Under the pieces are notes generated by a model, which was not told where the DNA came from, did no database searches, and saw only the letters and a list, made by a program, of their open reading frames with translations. The position numbers and the translations under genes were made by a program. 64,000 nucleotides of DNA from the NCBI GenBank assembly GCA_963576725.1, contig OY755240.1:31066620-31130619 (forward strand), read 5' to 3'. Origin of the DNA: Azorinus chamasolen. Its lineage: Eukaryota; Mollusca; Bivalvia; Cardiida; Solecurtidae. Positions 9,818-20,260 of the stretch are shown here, piece by piece; the first letter of the stretch is position 1; each line of letters starts with the position of its first letter.

Positions 9818-10213
9818 AACACCTGCTCTAAGTGACAATTTACTCTTAAAACGCAATATGCAGGGTAAATGCAATGCATCTTTCTGTATTACATTTGTCT
9901 TGTCGCATTCCATAATCATAGTTCGCACTTTACCTGTTGAATATTCATAAAACAAAACAATAACACCATGGATATTTATCAGCTGGGTTTTTAACGGCGT
10001 ATACACATTAGTTGTTGCTGTTCGTGTATCTATCATTAGTTCATCCGCAAACAGAGCATACCCTGATCAGACGGCTCCTTCAGGGACCGTCTTATCTTGG
10101 TCTACTCTGTTTGCAAAGGCGTGAAATGTGTTTTATATGCATTACTTTTGCCATGCTTTTAAGACCCCTACGTTCAACAAATGAAATAGCGCTTAGGACA
10201 GTTTCTACTGTAC
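9818..10213. mobile_element. Family A MITE containing a nested family B hairpin
   Basis: The outer parts are CTAAGTGACAATTTACTC (left) and CGCTTAGGACAGTTTCTACT followed by GTA (right). In between, at about 10049-10117, lies the family B hairpin GCAAACAGAGCATACCCTGA / TTGGTCTACTCTGTTTGC. The copy-2 equivalent is about 51150-51453, where the hairpin has lost its centre. Confidence 0.6.
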
Positions 10214-10314
10214 TTTGAGTCCTGCGATGAGTGTCTGGAAGGTCGGTGCTAACTCCGATCAATTCTCAATTTAAATGTCAACCTTCATTTCAACCCTTCT
10301 ACGTCTCGCCTAAA

Positions 10315-11035
<721 letters not shown>

Positions 11036-11097
11036 GGGGGGATATCATAAAAAATGATGCTGCTTTTGTTGAAAATTTTTATTTTGTTGGTTTTATG

Positions 11098-11270
11098 TCC
11101 GTCTGATCAGGGTCTGCCCTGTTTGCTAATGATCTGTCATTATAGATATGACTCTAGGTCGTCTGCTATGATAACAAACTCCTGTGCCCATGTTCTATTT
11201 TAACAATATAATTAATATTCACGAGATCATTATTTTTCACATGAATGTGCGTTGAGTAATGGGTCAACTG
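11098..11270. mobile_element. Family B element, 3' part
   Basis: Retains CTGATCAGGGTCTGCCCTGT, then the subterminal GATATGACTC, CCATGTTCTATTTTAACA, and ATTAATATTCACGAGATCAT. The terminal repeat is degraded to AGTAATGGGTCAAC. The left half is replaced by the (TG)n tract. Confidence 0.55.
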
Positions 11271-11334
11271 TGTAGTACCATGATCGCCGATGTGTGATAG
11301 GTCACGTGTATATGTGGTTAAATTAATTATAAAT

Positions 11335-11550
11335 AGAATTTTAAACTAATGGCATCACATTTAATTTAAAACAGAAGATTATGGGGAAAAGGGGGAAGTA
11401 TTTTTTTTATTTAAAAAAAATAAATAAATAAATAATAATAATAGAATTTTAAACTGATTGCATCACATTTAATTCAAAACAGAAAATTATGGGGGGAAAG
11501 GGGGCAGTATTTTTTTTTAAAAAAATTCGTTGTTTTCCACGTTCGTCTGC
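11335..11550 (+). repeat. ~108-bp tandem duplication
   Basis: AGAATTTTAAACTAATGGCA at 11335 repeats as AGAATTTTAAACTGATTGCA at 11443. Each copy is followed by CATCACATTTAATT, AAACAGA and a G-rich then T-rich run. Short A/T runs separate the copies. Confidence 0.85.
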
Positions 11551-11599
11551 TCACTGTCTGTTATGTTTGCTTATGGACTTACAATAAATACCTGGTTTC

Positions 11600-11850
11600 T
11601 ATAATTACCAAAAACAAGAGTGTCCAAGGGAACACATGTGTCACCTGCTGGATGGAGTGTGACGGACAGTGTGACGGACATACAGACAGACGGACGGACG
11701 GACAAACAGGCGACGGAAATGTATCATGTGTCACCTGCTGGAAGGAGAAACATAACAGACAGACAGACGGACGGACGAACAGACAGATAGACGACGGATA
11801 GTGATACCTATGTGACACACTGCCCCTCGGCAGGCGACACAAAAATCACA
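11600..11850. mobile_element. Short pearl-like terminal module with ACGG tracts
   Basis: Two copies of ATGTGTCACCTGCTGGA-type sequence are each followed by an ACAG/ACGG tract. The block ends in CTATGTGACACACTGCC and GGCAGGCGACAC, an inverted partner. It lacks a long core array. It resembles the 3' module of the elements at 8310, 35240 and 40100 but has a different sequence. Confidence 0.5.
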
Positions 11851-11939
11851 TAATATATATTAATGACGTCAATATTTCTTACGTCAATATTGAACAGGGG
11901 AATTGTTAAATTGCTATAACGTAGTCATACGCTCGTATC

Positions 11940-12067
11940 TTTATCATATCGTAAGCAAACAGAGCCGACCATGATTTCAACGATTCCCACATGAGCTGTC
12001 TGAATCTCTGTGTTTAATCTGTTTGCAAAGAAGATGTAGAAAGGTAAGTTTGTGGAGTAAAGGGTTA
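11940..12067. mobile_element. Family B element, 3' end with TTAA
   Basis: The hairpin GCAAACAGAGCCGACCATGA / TGTTTAATCTGTTTGC is followed by the subterminal GAAGATGTAG and the terminus GTAAAGGGTTAA (TTAA at 12064-12067). The left end near 11895 is unclear. Confidence 0.6.
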
Positions 12068-12159
12068 ATGGTTGCATGGCGAGTATTTCTCAAACCTAAT
12101 ATAATTTTAATAAAGATATGTTCTTATATGCTATATTAAACATGTTTATATTTATAATC

Positions 12160-12550
12160 TTAACCCTTTCCCTGTTCTCTGTTTAGTCCAAATTCCAATA
12201 CCTACAGAATATATATGGACAAACATACTTATAATGAAAATATGGAAGGCGGAACAATGCAGCTATTTGAGAAATTCTAAAGAAACAGATGAATGAAATT
12301 CGATTAGCAATCATAGCAGATCCTGATCAGACGGCATCAGATGGTCTATCACATATCGGCGACCAGGGTATTACACAGTTGACCCTTTACTCAATTAATA
12401 TTCATGTGCAAAATAATGACAGCGTGAATATTAAAAAATAATGTTATTAAAATAGCACATGGATACGGGAGTTTTACCAGGACAAACTATGTAGAATCAT
12501 ATCTAGAATGACATATCACCAGCAAATAGGACAGACCCTGATCCGACCGA
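12160..12550. mobile_element. Two adjacent TTAA-type elements (B-related)
   Basis: The first starts TTAACCCTTTCCCTGTTCTC at 12160 and carries CAGATCCTGATCAGACGGCA. The second starts near GTTGACCCTTTACTCAATTA (12375), with AATATTCATG, CACATGGATACGGG, GTAGAATCATATCTAGAATG and CAGACCCTGATCCGACCG. Neither has a clean right end. Confidence 0.5.
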
Positions 12551-12730
12551 CATAATAACAACAAAATAATATTGTACCAAAAGCAACAACGTTTTGTAAA
12601 GAATATCACCCACCCCTTCTCCATAATGTTCTGCTTTCGCTCAAAGCTACATTTAAAAACCAAACCAAACATCTAATTATACGTTAAATCCATCCTCAGT
12701 ACTTTCAGTAGTTTGATTATATGGTTGTCC

Positions 12731-12889
12731 ATGAAGCGCCATCTATTTGGAAAGTTTTGGCTGAAGTGCATTATGCCTTTGGCATTCGGTTTTATGCTTG
12801 TTGCTATGGGCTTTCCGCATTTGGTAATGTGTAATTTGGTCATGTGTAGAATGAACAAAAAAGACCACAAACAAGCAGAAAGGAGGTAA
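12731..12889 (+). CDS. Possible small ORF, 52 aa with one hydrophobic segment
   Basis: An ATG-initiated frame of 52 codons starts with basic residues MKRHLFGKFWLK. It then has a hydrophobic stretch of about 20 residues (IMPLAFGFMLVAMGF) and ends with a very basic, charged tail (MNKKDHKQAERR) before TAA. The layout would fit a single-pass membrane microprotein. I recognise no family, and a chance ORF is the default explanation in DNA of this kind. It sits in a gene-free stretch (12560-12985) without a clear MITE. Confidence 0.12.
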   Translation: MKRHLFGKFWLKCIMPLAFGFMLVAMGFPHLVMCNLVMCRMNKKDHKQAERR

Positions 12890-12984
12890 ACACCGGGCAT
12901 AATGACGACCGACGGATGATGAAAGAAGTTTAATTGTTAAATAAAGCATAACCCCGCATGCAATTTCGAACACGGTCTTGTAAT

Positions 12985-13205
12985 AAGGCACAATGCACGA
13001 TGCATTTGCGTTAAATGTAGGATCTAGGATGAAACTTCAATGAAAGAAGAAAGCCAATCTTGACATGCAGGAATAGTTTAGCAAACTGTTCAATACCATA
13101 ATGCACGATGCATTTATCACGACACAAACTGAATTGCCACAATGCATGATGCATTTCACATGAAGCAAACCGAAATGCCACAATGCATGGTGCATGTTTT
13201 GGCGC
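12985..13205. repeat. Irregular cluster of ATGCAYGATGCAT palindromes
   Basis: Four copies of an AATGCACGATGCATTT-like near-palindrome at about 12990, 13098, 13140 and 13180. Those from 13098 on are spaced about 40 bp apart and linked by CACGACACAAACTGAATTGC-type sequence. No coding potential is evident on either strand. Confidence 0.6.
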
Positions 13206-13249
13206 TAATCGTCCTCCATACATTTGAATGCAACAATTTAGTATAATGG

Positions 13250-13330
13250 CATTGCAAACTTTAGAGCCAGATCGGAAGACTCCTGGAGGAAACTTCTAAT
13301 CCGGATCTGCACTGTTTAGCATGCAAAAAT
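13250..13330. repeat. Family B-like hairpin (GCACTGTTTAGC form)
   Basis: GCAAACTTTAGAGCCAGATC pairs loosely with ATCCGGATCTGCACTGTTTA around CTCCTGGAGG. The flank AAATTGGCCATTAAACACTG also matches 52980-53010 in copy 2, but the order relative to the block at 14760 differs, so this may be a dispersed repeat rather than part of the duplication. Confidence 0.5.
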
Positions 13331-13683
13331 CGCAAAGTAAATATTTCATACTAAATTGGCCATTAAACACTGTTGGGTCATTCCAATTTGAAGGGAAATA
13401 TAGAAAGTGTTATTCCTGAAAACACATAGATAGTCTCTTATAATTCATATTTGAGTGGCATGGTTCGCTGACATTTATGTAGATGTAAAGTATGTGTACG
13501 AGATTTGATGTAACCATGATGAGACTTTAATAAAGATATTAATATAATGTATTGATGCGAGTTTTCTAATAGCAATGCAGGCTTAAATGGATTAAGTACA
13601 ATTAATATATCCACAGAAAATACTAGCTAGTTGACTAGGATATTATCATAAAACAGTTAGATAATGTAATTAATTAGCTGATC

Positions 13684-14238
13684 AGGGGTGTGTTTTATTT
13701 CCTAAATCATGATTTTGATTATACACACAATCTTGGTCACGATTGCTATGGTATTAAAACAATTTGATATGACATTTTGTATTAAACACGGCCACTAAAA
13801 CGTTCATCTTTCAAAAGAAAATACTCATTGGGTGTGCCTGGCAATTCTTCGAGTTCCAGAGTCGATCAGCTAATATTTTGGTTGAATAATTAGACAGCGA
13901 CAATAACAAAAACTAAAACTAAAAATATATAAGAAAATAAATGAATAATAATAATAAATAGATCTAATAAAATAAAATAGCAATATTTTACTTCGAGAGC
14001 AAATAGAAATTTAACTGTTACTTCAACTGTTACCTTCCATAACCATTTCTAGAATGGTTTAAAAGTGTGTCTCCTCTGCTGTTAGTTCCGCCATTTTGAT
14101 TATGATTAGATTTTAATCAAGGTCAGAACTTGATTAGTCTGATTAGAGAACATGGTCGTGATTCGATAAATAAAACGACCGAATCACAATCATGATCTGT
14201 AATCCTGATTCAGATTTGCGATAATAAAACACACCCAT
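13684..14238. mobile_element. Terminal-inverted-repeat element, GGGTGTGTTTTATT ends
   Basis: The left end, CAGGGGTGTGTTTTATTTCC, is inverted on the right as AATAAAACACACCCATG. Subterminal repeats built on ATCATGATTTTGATTA and AATCACAATCATGATC are also inverted. The interior is AT-rich without a transposase-like ORF. No clean target duplication was found, so the superfamily stays open (hAT is possible from the CA-GGG start). Confidence 0.6.
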
Positions 14239-14419
14239 GGAATCACTTAATCCTGATTATAGATACTAATTAATGGAATTAGTGTTTAAGTCATTTAGTG
14301 CGACAGAAAACAGCTGATTAATTGAATAATTTGGCTCTATATATTTGGTGAATTTTAATATGTTATCATTATTCTTGTCGATATGGCAAATGCACAAGCG
14401 AACATCAGGTTATTGAAAA

Positions 14420-14990
14420 CCATTGGACATTCCAAACAGTGTAGACACGGACTAGCCGCTTCTGATCGGGGTCTAAATTGCATGAGCAGTGATCGGTCCG
14501 AGTAAACCACTAACATATATCCTTGCTCACTGCACCTTGTTTGACCTGTACTCATTATGATACGAAATTAATAACGGATCCACATCATAATTATTACGTT
14601 TAAAGCTTAATATATATGGATTACGAGGTATATTTATTGCATTTAATCCAAAACGCACGATTTTCTAATATTATTGATATTTACGGGCTACTGTATTACT
14701 AAGTAAAGAGATGCCGTGACTGTTGGATTTAGAATACTAGTCCTTCTCTTGCTGACTTTTGAAATATATGTACATTTCTCCTTCTTTACCCATGCCCTGT
14801 TGTATAATTACATATATCTTCACTGTGTACAAGTATTCCGCTGTGCAATCACTGCTGTGGAGTGCACCGGTTGCACAATCAACTTGTAAATAGTGCAGAC
14901 CCTGACAGCAGGAACTGTCTCATATGGGTCTTCACTTTTTACAGGTAGGTATATTGACGTGAATAGCAAGCGAAGGGCTAGTATGATGTT
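14420..14990. mobile_element. Hairpin relics and a TTAACCCTTCGC-type element end
   Basis: A degraded hairpin lies at about 14434-14495 (CCAAACAGTGTAGACACGGA). From about 14780 the sequence matches 51893-52107, including GCAATCACTGCTGTGGAGTG. It carries the hairpin TGTAAATAGTGCAGACCCTG / GGGTCTTCACTTTTTACA and ends AGCAAGCGAAGGG. In copy 2 this end reads GAAGGGTTAA. Confidence 0.55.
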
Positions 14991-14999
14991 GTGAACTGG

Positions 15000-15890
15000 T
15001 CGTCTCATAAAGAGAATATAGTTATCTATCTTGACGGTGCAAGATCTGGACCTTGCTCTGGGTTCTCTCTGCCGAAATTCATAGTGTGTCTGTTTACATT
15101 ATGTTTATTTCTCAAAGATTCCCATGTCTGCATCATTTTGCTAGATATACGTATGCATGTGAGACGACCAGTATAATTTAGGATTGTTCTTGTGTATTCT
15201 GTGACCAAATTAATTATGTTCTGTTCTATTTGTTACTCGTAACGGTAAACATTTTGTCCACTGGTGTTGCAAATAGTGCAGACCCTGCGCAGTCAATGCG
15301 TTTCAATGTATTGGTTTATGAGTGTCTACAGTGTTTGAAATATTTTCTCGCGATAGGGCTCGTAAATGAACTGGTACGACACCTGTCCTGTGCAAAATAT
15401 ACTTAAAATGATATACTCTAAAATAATATGTATCATGTATATTAGTGTTGTTTTACCATGTACCCTTCTTGTATTCGGTTTTGTCAAGACAGCGCTCTGT
15501 AATGAGCAATATGCAAATTGGTTTTACTATGAAATATATTACAATAAGTATATCAATGGTGAATGTTGTATATGAAGAGACAAACACTGTCACTTGTCAG
15601 AATTATAAATAGTGTTTCAACTACTGCTGCAATTAGTGCAGACCCTATTCAGACGCCACCGCGTACAGAGTATTTGTTATTTGCTGTGCCGTAAGGCTTA
15701 TCACGTGACATGGCTCATATGTGTGACATTAGTATACCAATAAATGATAAATATTTTTAAATCAAAAGAAGAAAAAACATTGGCACAGCGTTAAGCAAAA
15801 ACCTATTTTTAAAAACTCCAAACACCGTTTATACATTGGTCGCCTTCGAGAAGTTTTCTGTATGTTTATATTTTCCATATTCTATGTTTA
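15000..15890. other. Gene-free stretch with scattered hairpin scraps
   Basis: Two TGCAAATAGTGCAGACCCTG-type half-hairpins occur at about 15269 and 15631. Otherwise the sequence is AT-rich with three short opposing ORFs that show no domain. Nothing supports a gene. Confidence 0.55.
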
Positions 15891-16107
15891 TTCCAAATTT
15901 CAATACCAACTGAATATTCACGGTTAAGTCATAACGAAATACCGGAGATGGCACATTGTAGCCATTTTAGAAAGTAAACTGATTTATCAAATTACATTAG
16001 CAAACAGAGCAGACCCAGATCAGACGGCTCCTATATGAGCCGTCTGATCTGGATCTACTCTGTTTGCAAATTCGTGAAAAAAGCGTTTATATCAGGGAAA
16101 GGGTTAA
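15890..16107. mobile_element. Family B element with near-perfect 68-bp palindrome
   Basis: The hairpin at 16000-16067 pairs GCAAACAGAGCAGACCCAGA with TCTGGATCTACTCTGTTTGC around CTCCTATATGAG and is almost mismatch-free. It is followed by the subterminal CGTGAAAAAAGCGTTTATAT and the terminus GGGAAAGGGTTAA (TTAA at 16104-16107). The left end is not sharply defined. Confidence 0.75.
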
Positions 16108-16143
16108 TACCGATCACGCAAGAGATAAATCCCTCATATAAAG

Positions 16144-16338
16144 CAGAACCTGTATTAAGTGGCCATCAAAATGAGGTATAATTATTGATCTGTAAGGCCG
16201 GTGGTAGCTTAATGCAGGTCAAAAGTAGTCCAGAAAGGTCTTGTAGGGCATTGCCGTTGCCCTGCATTAAACAACCACCTGCTTTTTAAGATTCTTTTGT
16301 TCAATAAATGAATTGTCGCTTAAGACAGGTTCTACTGT
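16144..16338. mobile_element. Family A MITE (CAGAACCTGT...ACAGGTTCTACTG)
   Basis: The terminal inverted repeats are CAGAACCTGTATTAAGTGGC and CGCTTAAGACAGGTTCTACT followed by GTA. The central palindrome has GGTGGTAGCTTAATGCAGGT and CTGCATTAAACAACCACC. No ORF. Confidence 0.75.
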
Positions 16339-16510
16339 ACAGCTCAACCGCTCTGAACCGGACGTTTAGTATAAATTAACCTAGATCTCTTTAGGCAGAT
16401 TGCTGCTTAATGCAGGGTGAAAGTCATACGGAAAGTTCCTTGTCGAGCTTTCTGCGTGACTTTCACTTTGCATTAAACAGCATTCAAGATAGGACATGGA
16501 ACAGACATAG
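16338..16510. mobile_element. Second family A MITE, degraded, abutting the first
   Basis: Starts TACAGCTCAACCGCTCTGAA directly at the end of the previous element. It has the central palindrome GATTGCTGCTTAATGCAGGG / CTTTGCATTAAACAGCATTC and GAAAGTTCC...GAGCTTTC. The right end is eroded. Confidence 0.55.
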
Positions 16511-16566
16511 ATTTACGGCAGGATTTATTAAACCGTTGGAGTCAAGAGTCCCTTAATAAGGACACA

Positions 16567-16634
16567 TGCAAACAGTGTATACCCATATCAAAGTGCCCCA
16601 AAGGGACCTTCTAATCAGAGCCTGTACTGTTTGC
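16567..16634. repeat. Family B-like hairpin
   Basis: GCAAACAGTGTATACCCATA pairs with CAGAGCCTGTACTGTTTGC around CCCCAAAGGGACC. Same size class (about 68 bp) as the others. Confidence 0.65.
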
Positions 16635-16824
16635 TGAAACCATCGATTTCAATTGATTATAACAGCAAATATTTTGTTTGCTGTGACCCATCAATATGAA
16701 AAAAATATGGATTCAAAAATAGGATCTGAAATATGGGGATACATATGTTAAAATAGGGTTAAAGTGTAGGACATCTCAAACTAACCTTGTCCTCATAGCC
16801 ATTCCCCGCTAACAAACGTTTTCC

Positions 16825-16915
16825 CGCCTTTGCAAATAGAATAGACCCGGACCAGACGGCCCCTACTAGAGGAGCCATTTAGTCAGTGTCGATCCTGTTT
16901 GGTTGTGAAATTATA
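16825..16915. repeat. Family B hairpin
   Basis: GCAAATAGAATAGACCCGGA pairs with CAGTGTCGATCCTGTTTGG around CCCTACTAGAGGAGCC. The remaining terminal sequences are eroded. Confidence 0.6.
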
Positions 16916-17109
16916 ACAGATTATACCAATACCAGGGAACGCTTTGTGCTTATGCAAAATGAACTAATAAATATTCATTATATGATTATTTCTTACATTT
17001 ATATTCAACAGGGAAAATGTTAAGCCAGTGCCATTGCAGAAGTCGTGGCAACAGAAGGCTTCAGCTATATACACACCTCAGTGTGTTGACGACGGCTTTG
17101 CAATAAAGC

Positions 17110-17460
17110 CAAAATATCCAGGTAAATAACGACTGATCTGATTTAATGGATTCTTCGCTATAAACAATCAGCTGTATAGTTCCTTAGATATCCCCGCCAC
17201 CGAGTTCTTACTTAACGCTTAAACCTGTCAAAAGTATACTCAATTCGACTGTCCGAAATCTGACCAAAGAGCAAAAATACAACCGATATATTATGCTTGA
17301 CAATAAAATTAAACGAATATAGTGTATCATTTTTTGTAACAAACGTGATAATCATAACTTCAATTGTAAGACATACAAGTATATTTCTGTAATTTATGCT
17401 AGATAATGAAAACAAAAACAATAAAGACAACAACAACAAATGCAGTAATATCAATAGCGA
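17110..17460. other. Gene-free stretch
   Basis: One 80-codon minus-strand frame spans 17212-17454. Its predicted product is a string of hydrophobic leucines and serines (LLHLLLLSLLFLFSLSS) read from A/T-rich sequence. I see no splice or domain evidence. Confidence 0.5.
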
Positions 17461-17464
17461 TGTT

Positions 17465-17706
17465 TTAACCCTTTATTGCATAAATACGCATTTCTACGCC
17501 TTTGCAAACAGAGTAAACCCAGATCAGACGGCTCCTATAGCAGCCGTCAGATCAGGGTCTGCCCTGTTTTCTTGTGATAGAATATAGATACGATGTCTGT
17601 CATGGCCAAAATTTGCTGTATCCGTGTGCTATTATAACAAATTATTCTAGTTAATATGCATAACGTTATTATTTCTTACATGAATATTCATGGAGGAAAG
17701 GGTTAA
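17465..17706. mobile_element. Complete family B MITE with TTAA on both ends
   Basis: TTAACCCTTTATTGCAT at the left and GAGGAAAGGGTTAA at the right give a perfect TTAA duplication and CCCTTT termini. The hairpin (GCAAACAGAGTAAACCCAGA / TCAGGGTCTGCCCTGTTTTC) lies near the left end. The right half carries CATGGCCAAAATTTG, CGTGTGCTATTATAACA and ACATGAATATTCATG. This is the reference for the family, about 242 bp with both TTAA sites. It is piggyBac-like by target site, with no transposase. Confidence 0.85.
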
Positions 17707-17934
17707 TAACCAGTTTACTATGAACCTTAATTGTGTACACTAATACAATGGGTGATGTTCGACGTTTTAATTTTTAAACAGCGACACAACGTTGAAAAAG
17801 TTTAATATTACAACGTCACCACTTCTTTTCGCATGTGAAGGACTAGCTTTTACATACCAATCTGTCACACTATTATAAATAAAAGACACGTGCTAGTTAC
17901 TTCTTACGTTAATGTAACAGTTTTGTTATACAAC

Positions 17935-18012
17935 GTGCGTGCGTGCGCGCGTACGTTCGTGCGTTTGTGTACATGCGTGCGTGTTTGTGTGCGTACCTGT
18001 GTGTATGTGTTG
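17935..18012 (+). repeat. GTGC/GTGT alternating purine-pyrimidine tract
   Basis: Degenerate (GY)n with GTGCGTGCGTGCGCGCGTAC and GTGTGCGTACCTGTGTGTAT. The overlapping ORFs on both strands are by-products. Confidence 0.8.
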
Positions 18013-18384
18013 TTAAACTTCAGACAAATAAATAACGAATTGGTTATCAAACAAAATGTCTGTTTGTGTTTGAACCGCTGTATATAAAAATATTTTGTTC
18101 TGAAGAAATAAAGCAAACATAGCTTGTCAAGTTTGACAAATGTTCAGCCTAGTTAAGCATATTTTGAAGCATATTTGACAACGCGCTGCCGTGCTTTCGC
18201 GATGGCATTCATACGAGCGTTATTAAAATAACTGAGAATGAACATCTCTTTATCTAGCAGTAGATCATCTAAAATACCGCACTTCAACATGATGAATATA
18301 TAGCCGATACTTTAATGAAGTGACTTGTAAATGAGTTGTTCCCGGGGGAAATGGGTGTAATGGTTTGGCAAACAGTGTTTACCG

Positions 18385-18608
18385 TAGAACCTGTCTCAGG
18401 CGGCCATTCATTTATTGAACAAGTGAGTCTTATAAAGAATTTGGTTGCTTAATGCAATGCAAAAGTAATACAGTCAGATCCTTAGGAGCTATATAATAAG
18501 AACCACAACTCTATATAATTCTATGTTATTTTTTGACCAGCATTAAGCTACCACCTACCTTATAGACCCTTAATTAATCATATGTTTGGTGGCAGGTTCT
18601 ATTGTACC
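18385..18608. mobile_element. Family A MITE, diverged
   Basis: The left end is CCGTAGAACCTGTCTCAGGC and the right end GGTGGCAGGTTCTATTGTAC. The core has TTGGTTGCTTAATGCAATGC and CAGCATTAAGCTACCACCTA. TA flanks are mutated. Confidence 0.65.
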
Positions 18609-19008
18609 GAGTACAGACGCCGCATCTCAGAGTGATCAGAGTCTGCACTAGCTGTCATCTGAATCTTTAGTAGATAGTCTATTTTGTCTATACAATGTAT
18701 AACACCATTAGATACTTCCTTATAGACGTAATGGGTGATATGGGTCTACAATGCATGCATTGCAATGAAATAAGACCCTATTCTCTCATGAATCAGCTCA
18801 ACATTCTGGGTTTCGGTGTCTATTCTATGAGTTTCTTCTCCGTTGTATACCCAGAAACACCCCATTCCCAAACACAGCTTGCAATATATAATCCTTAATA
18901 TGCACAATGCTTCTAACCAATCGTTTAAAGCTATATACATATATAACTGACAACACATATTTATTGAAACTAATTATCAGTCAGGTTTGTTCCAGATCAG
19001 AGGCCTGG

Positions 19009-19240
19009 TTAAACCCTTTACGTTATTGAAACTGCTTTTATCGTCTTTGCAAACAGAGTACTCCCAGGTCAGACGGCTCCTGTAGAAGCTATCTGGTCAG
19101 CGTCTGCTCTGTTTGCCTGTGCAATAACATCTGATTCTACAGTTTATGCCAGTTTATGCACAGTTGACATTAAAACAAAATAACGAATTAATATTCATGT
19201 CATTATTTCGTACATAAATATCCATGAGGTAAGGCGTTAA
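19009..19240. mobile_element. Family B MITE, TTAA-flanked
   Basis: TTAAACCCTTTACGTTATTG opens the element and GAGGTAAGGCGTTAA closes it. The hairpin is GCAAACAGAGTACTCCCAGG / CAGCGTCTGCTCTGTTTGC. Its paralogue is 53929-54176, so it was inserted before the duplication. Confidence 0.8.
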
Positions 19241-19351
19241 TAGAATGCGTTAATTAAACTTAAATACCAGTCGGGATAATCCATAATGATACTTAACACA
19301 TAGTATTTTTACAAAAACGATACAATCAGATATGGAAACCATAATGCAAGT

Positions 19352-19574
19352 TTAACCCTTTCCCTCATATTGATGACTTTTGACGACTCTGTAAAAGTCA
19401 CTTTGTGAAACCATTGTGATAAATAGAGCATTTGCTCCTATAGGAGCAAATGCTCTATTTATCACAATGGTTTCAAACTACAAAATTCATTTCCTTTTCT
19501 CTTATTAATGCTCCTTTTCGGTAGTTTAATTCAAAGAGGTTGTATCTAAAATAGCCTATGAAGTAATGCGTTAA
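19352..19574. mobile_element. TTAA MITE with a perfect 68-bp palindrome (family F)
   Basis: TTAACCCTTTCCCTCATATT on the left and TATGAAGTAATGCGTTAA on the right. The palindrome at 19407-19474 is perfect: 34 bases (GAAACCATTGTGATAAATAG...) directly joined to their exact complement with no loop, centred on CTCCTA|TAGGAG. Relatives are at 35985-36085, 61240-61450 and, inverted, at 63930-64000. Confidence 0.85.
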
Positions 19575-19654
19575 ACTGTTAGCTTGCAATCATCGACTTC
19601 AGTTGTCACAGTTGATTTATGTTTAATTTCTGTTCAACAACATGACCATAGTCT

Positions 19655-19720
19655 CAAACAGTTTGGATTGTTAATGAACCGTCGGGCTACTAGGCGTCTC
19701 ATCTGGATCAAAACTGCTTG
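19655..19720. repeat. Family C-like hairpin relic
   Basis: CAAACAGTTTGGATTGTTAA pairs with GGCGTCTCATCTGGATCAAA. In copy 2 the corresponding sequence (54400-54440) is shortened. It forms the left flank of the 31-bp unit in both copies. Confidence 0.5.
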
Positions 19721-19751
19721 CCTCGGTAATCCACTCACAAAAAGCTAAATG
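19721..19751 (+). repeat. Single-copy 31-bp progenitor of the 54.4-60.4 kb minisatellite
   Basis: Exactly 31 bp (CCTCGGTAATCCACTCACAA then AAAGCTAAATG) lie between flanks that match the left (AAACTGCTTG / CAAAGTGCTTG) and right (TTAACTGTTTCACACCGA) borders of the 5.9-kb array in copy 2. It differs from the array consensus at 6 of 31 positions, in keeping with the general divergence of the two copies. This is the unexpanded state. Confidence 0.9.
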
Positions 19752-19960
19752 TTTAACTGTTTCACACCGAAGTCCAGATAAGATGCGTAAATTAAAACAT
19801 TTTCAAGAATAATTCCTTTTTTTTCTCCACCAAAACATATGTTGTAACCACTCTTTAGAATATTCTCGGATACACCATTCTAAAGAGTGGTCACAACATA
19901 GGGTTTGGTGGAGTAATGACGTTTTTAGTATCTGATTGCGCACATTTATCTGTTGCTCTA
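19752..19960. mobile_element. Family E hairpin MITE (CCCTATGTTGTGACCACTC)
   Basis: Arms CATATGTTGTAACCACTCTT and AAAGAGTGGTCACAACATAG surround a short loop near TTCTCGGATACA. Outside them are CTCCACCAAAAC and GGTTTGGTGGAG, also inverted. The outer flank GTCCAGATAAGATGCGTAAA recurs with every copy (36770, 44720, 60391, 62818), so the element is about 200 bp or more. Target duplication not determined. Confidence 0.7.
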
Positions 19961-20007
19961 TTGACTACCAAATCGCAATATTTAGGCATAATCAAAATAT
20001 ATGTTGT

Positions 20008-20260
20008 ATGCTTAACCTCTTACTTCCTGAATATTCATGTAAGAAATAATGTCTTTGTGGACATCAATAAACTGATTTTTATTGTGACATATGGACAAGA
20101 GAACATTTGTTCTTGGCCAACACGGTAGAATCAGTTGTGTATTTGTCCATACATAAACAAACAGAGCAGACCCTAATCAGATAGTGCATATAATCTAAGC
20201 CGGTGTTCTACTCTGTTTACATAAGGCGTTAAAGTACGCATATATGAGGTAAAGGGAAAC
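20008..20260. mobile_element. Family B MITE, copy 1
   Basis: Begins near CTTAACCTCTTACTTCCTGA with AATATTCATGTAAGAAATAA, then GTAGAATCAGTTGTG and the hairpin CAAACAGAGCAGACCCTAAT / GGTGTTCTACTCTGTTTAC. It ends around GAGGTAAAGGGA. Its paralogue is 60632-60890. Confidence 0.7.

Noticed and set aside
14760..14975. Part of the large segmental duplication
   Set aside because: Its partner (51890-52107) is out of order relative to the 13250/52885 pair and has TTAA-type ends, so it is more likely an independent dispersed element.
16000..16067. Hairpins as microRNA precursors or transcription terminators
   Set aside because: The stems are transposon palindromes repeated throughout the window; nothing specific supports a miRNA, and factor-independent terminators are a bacterial concept.
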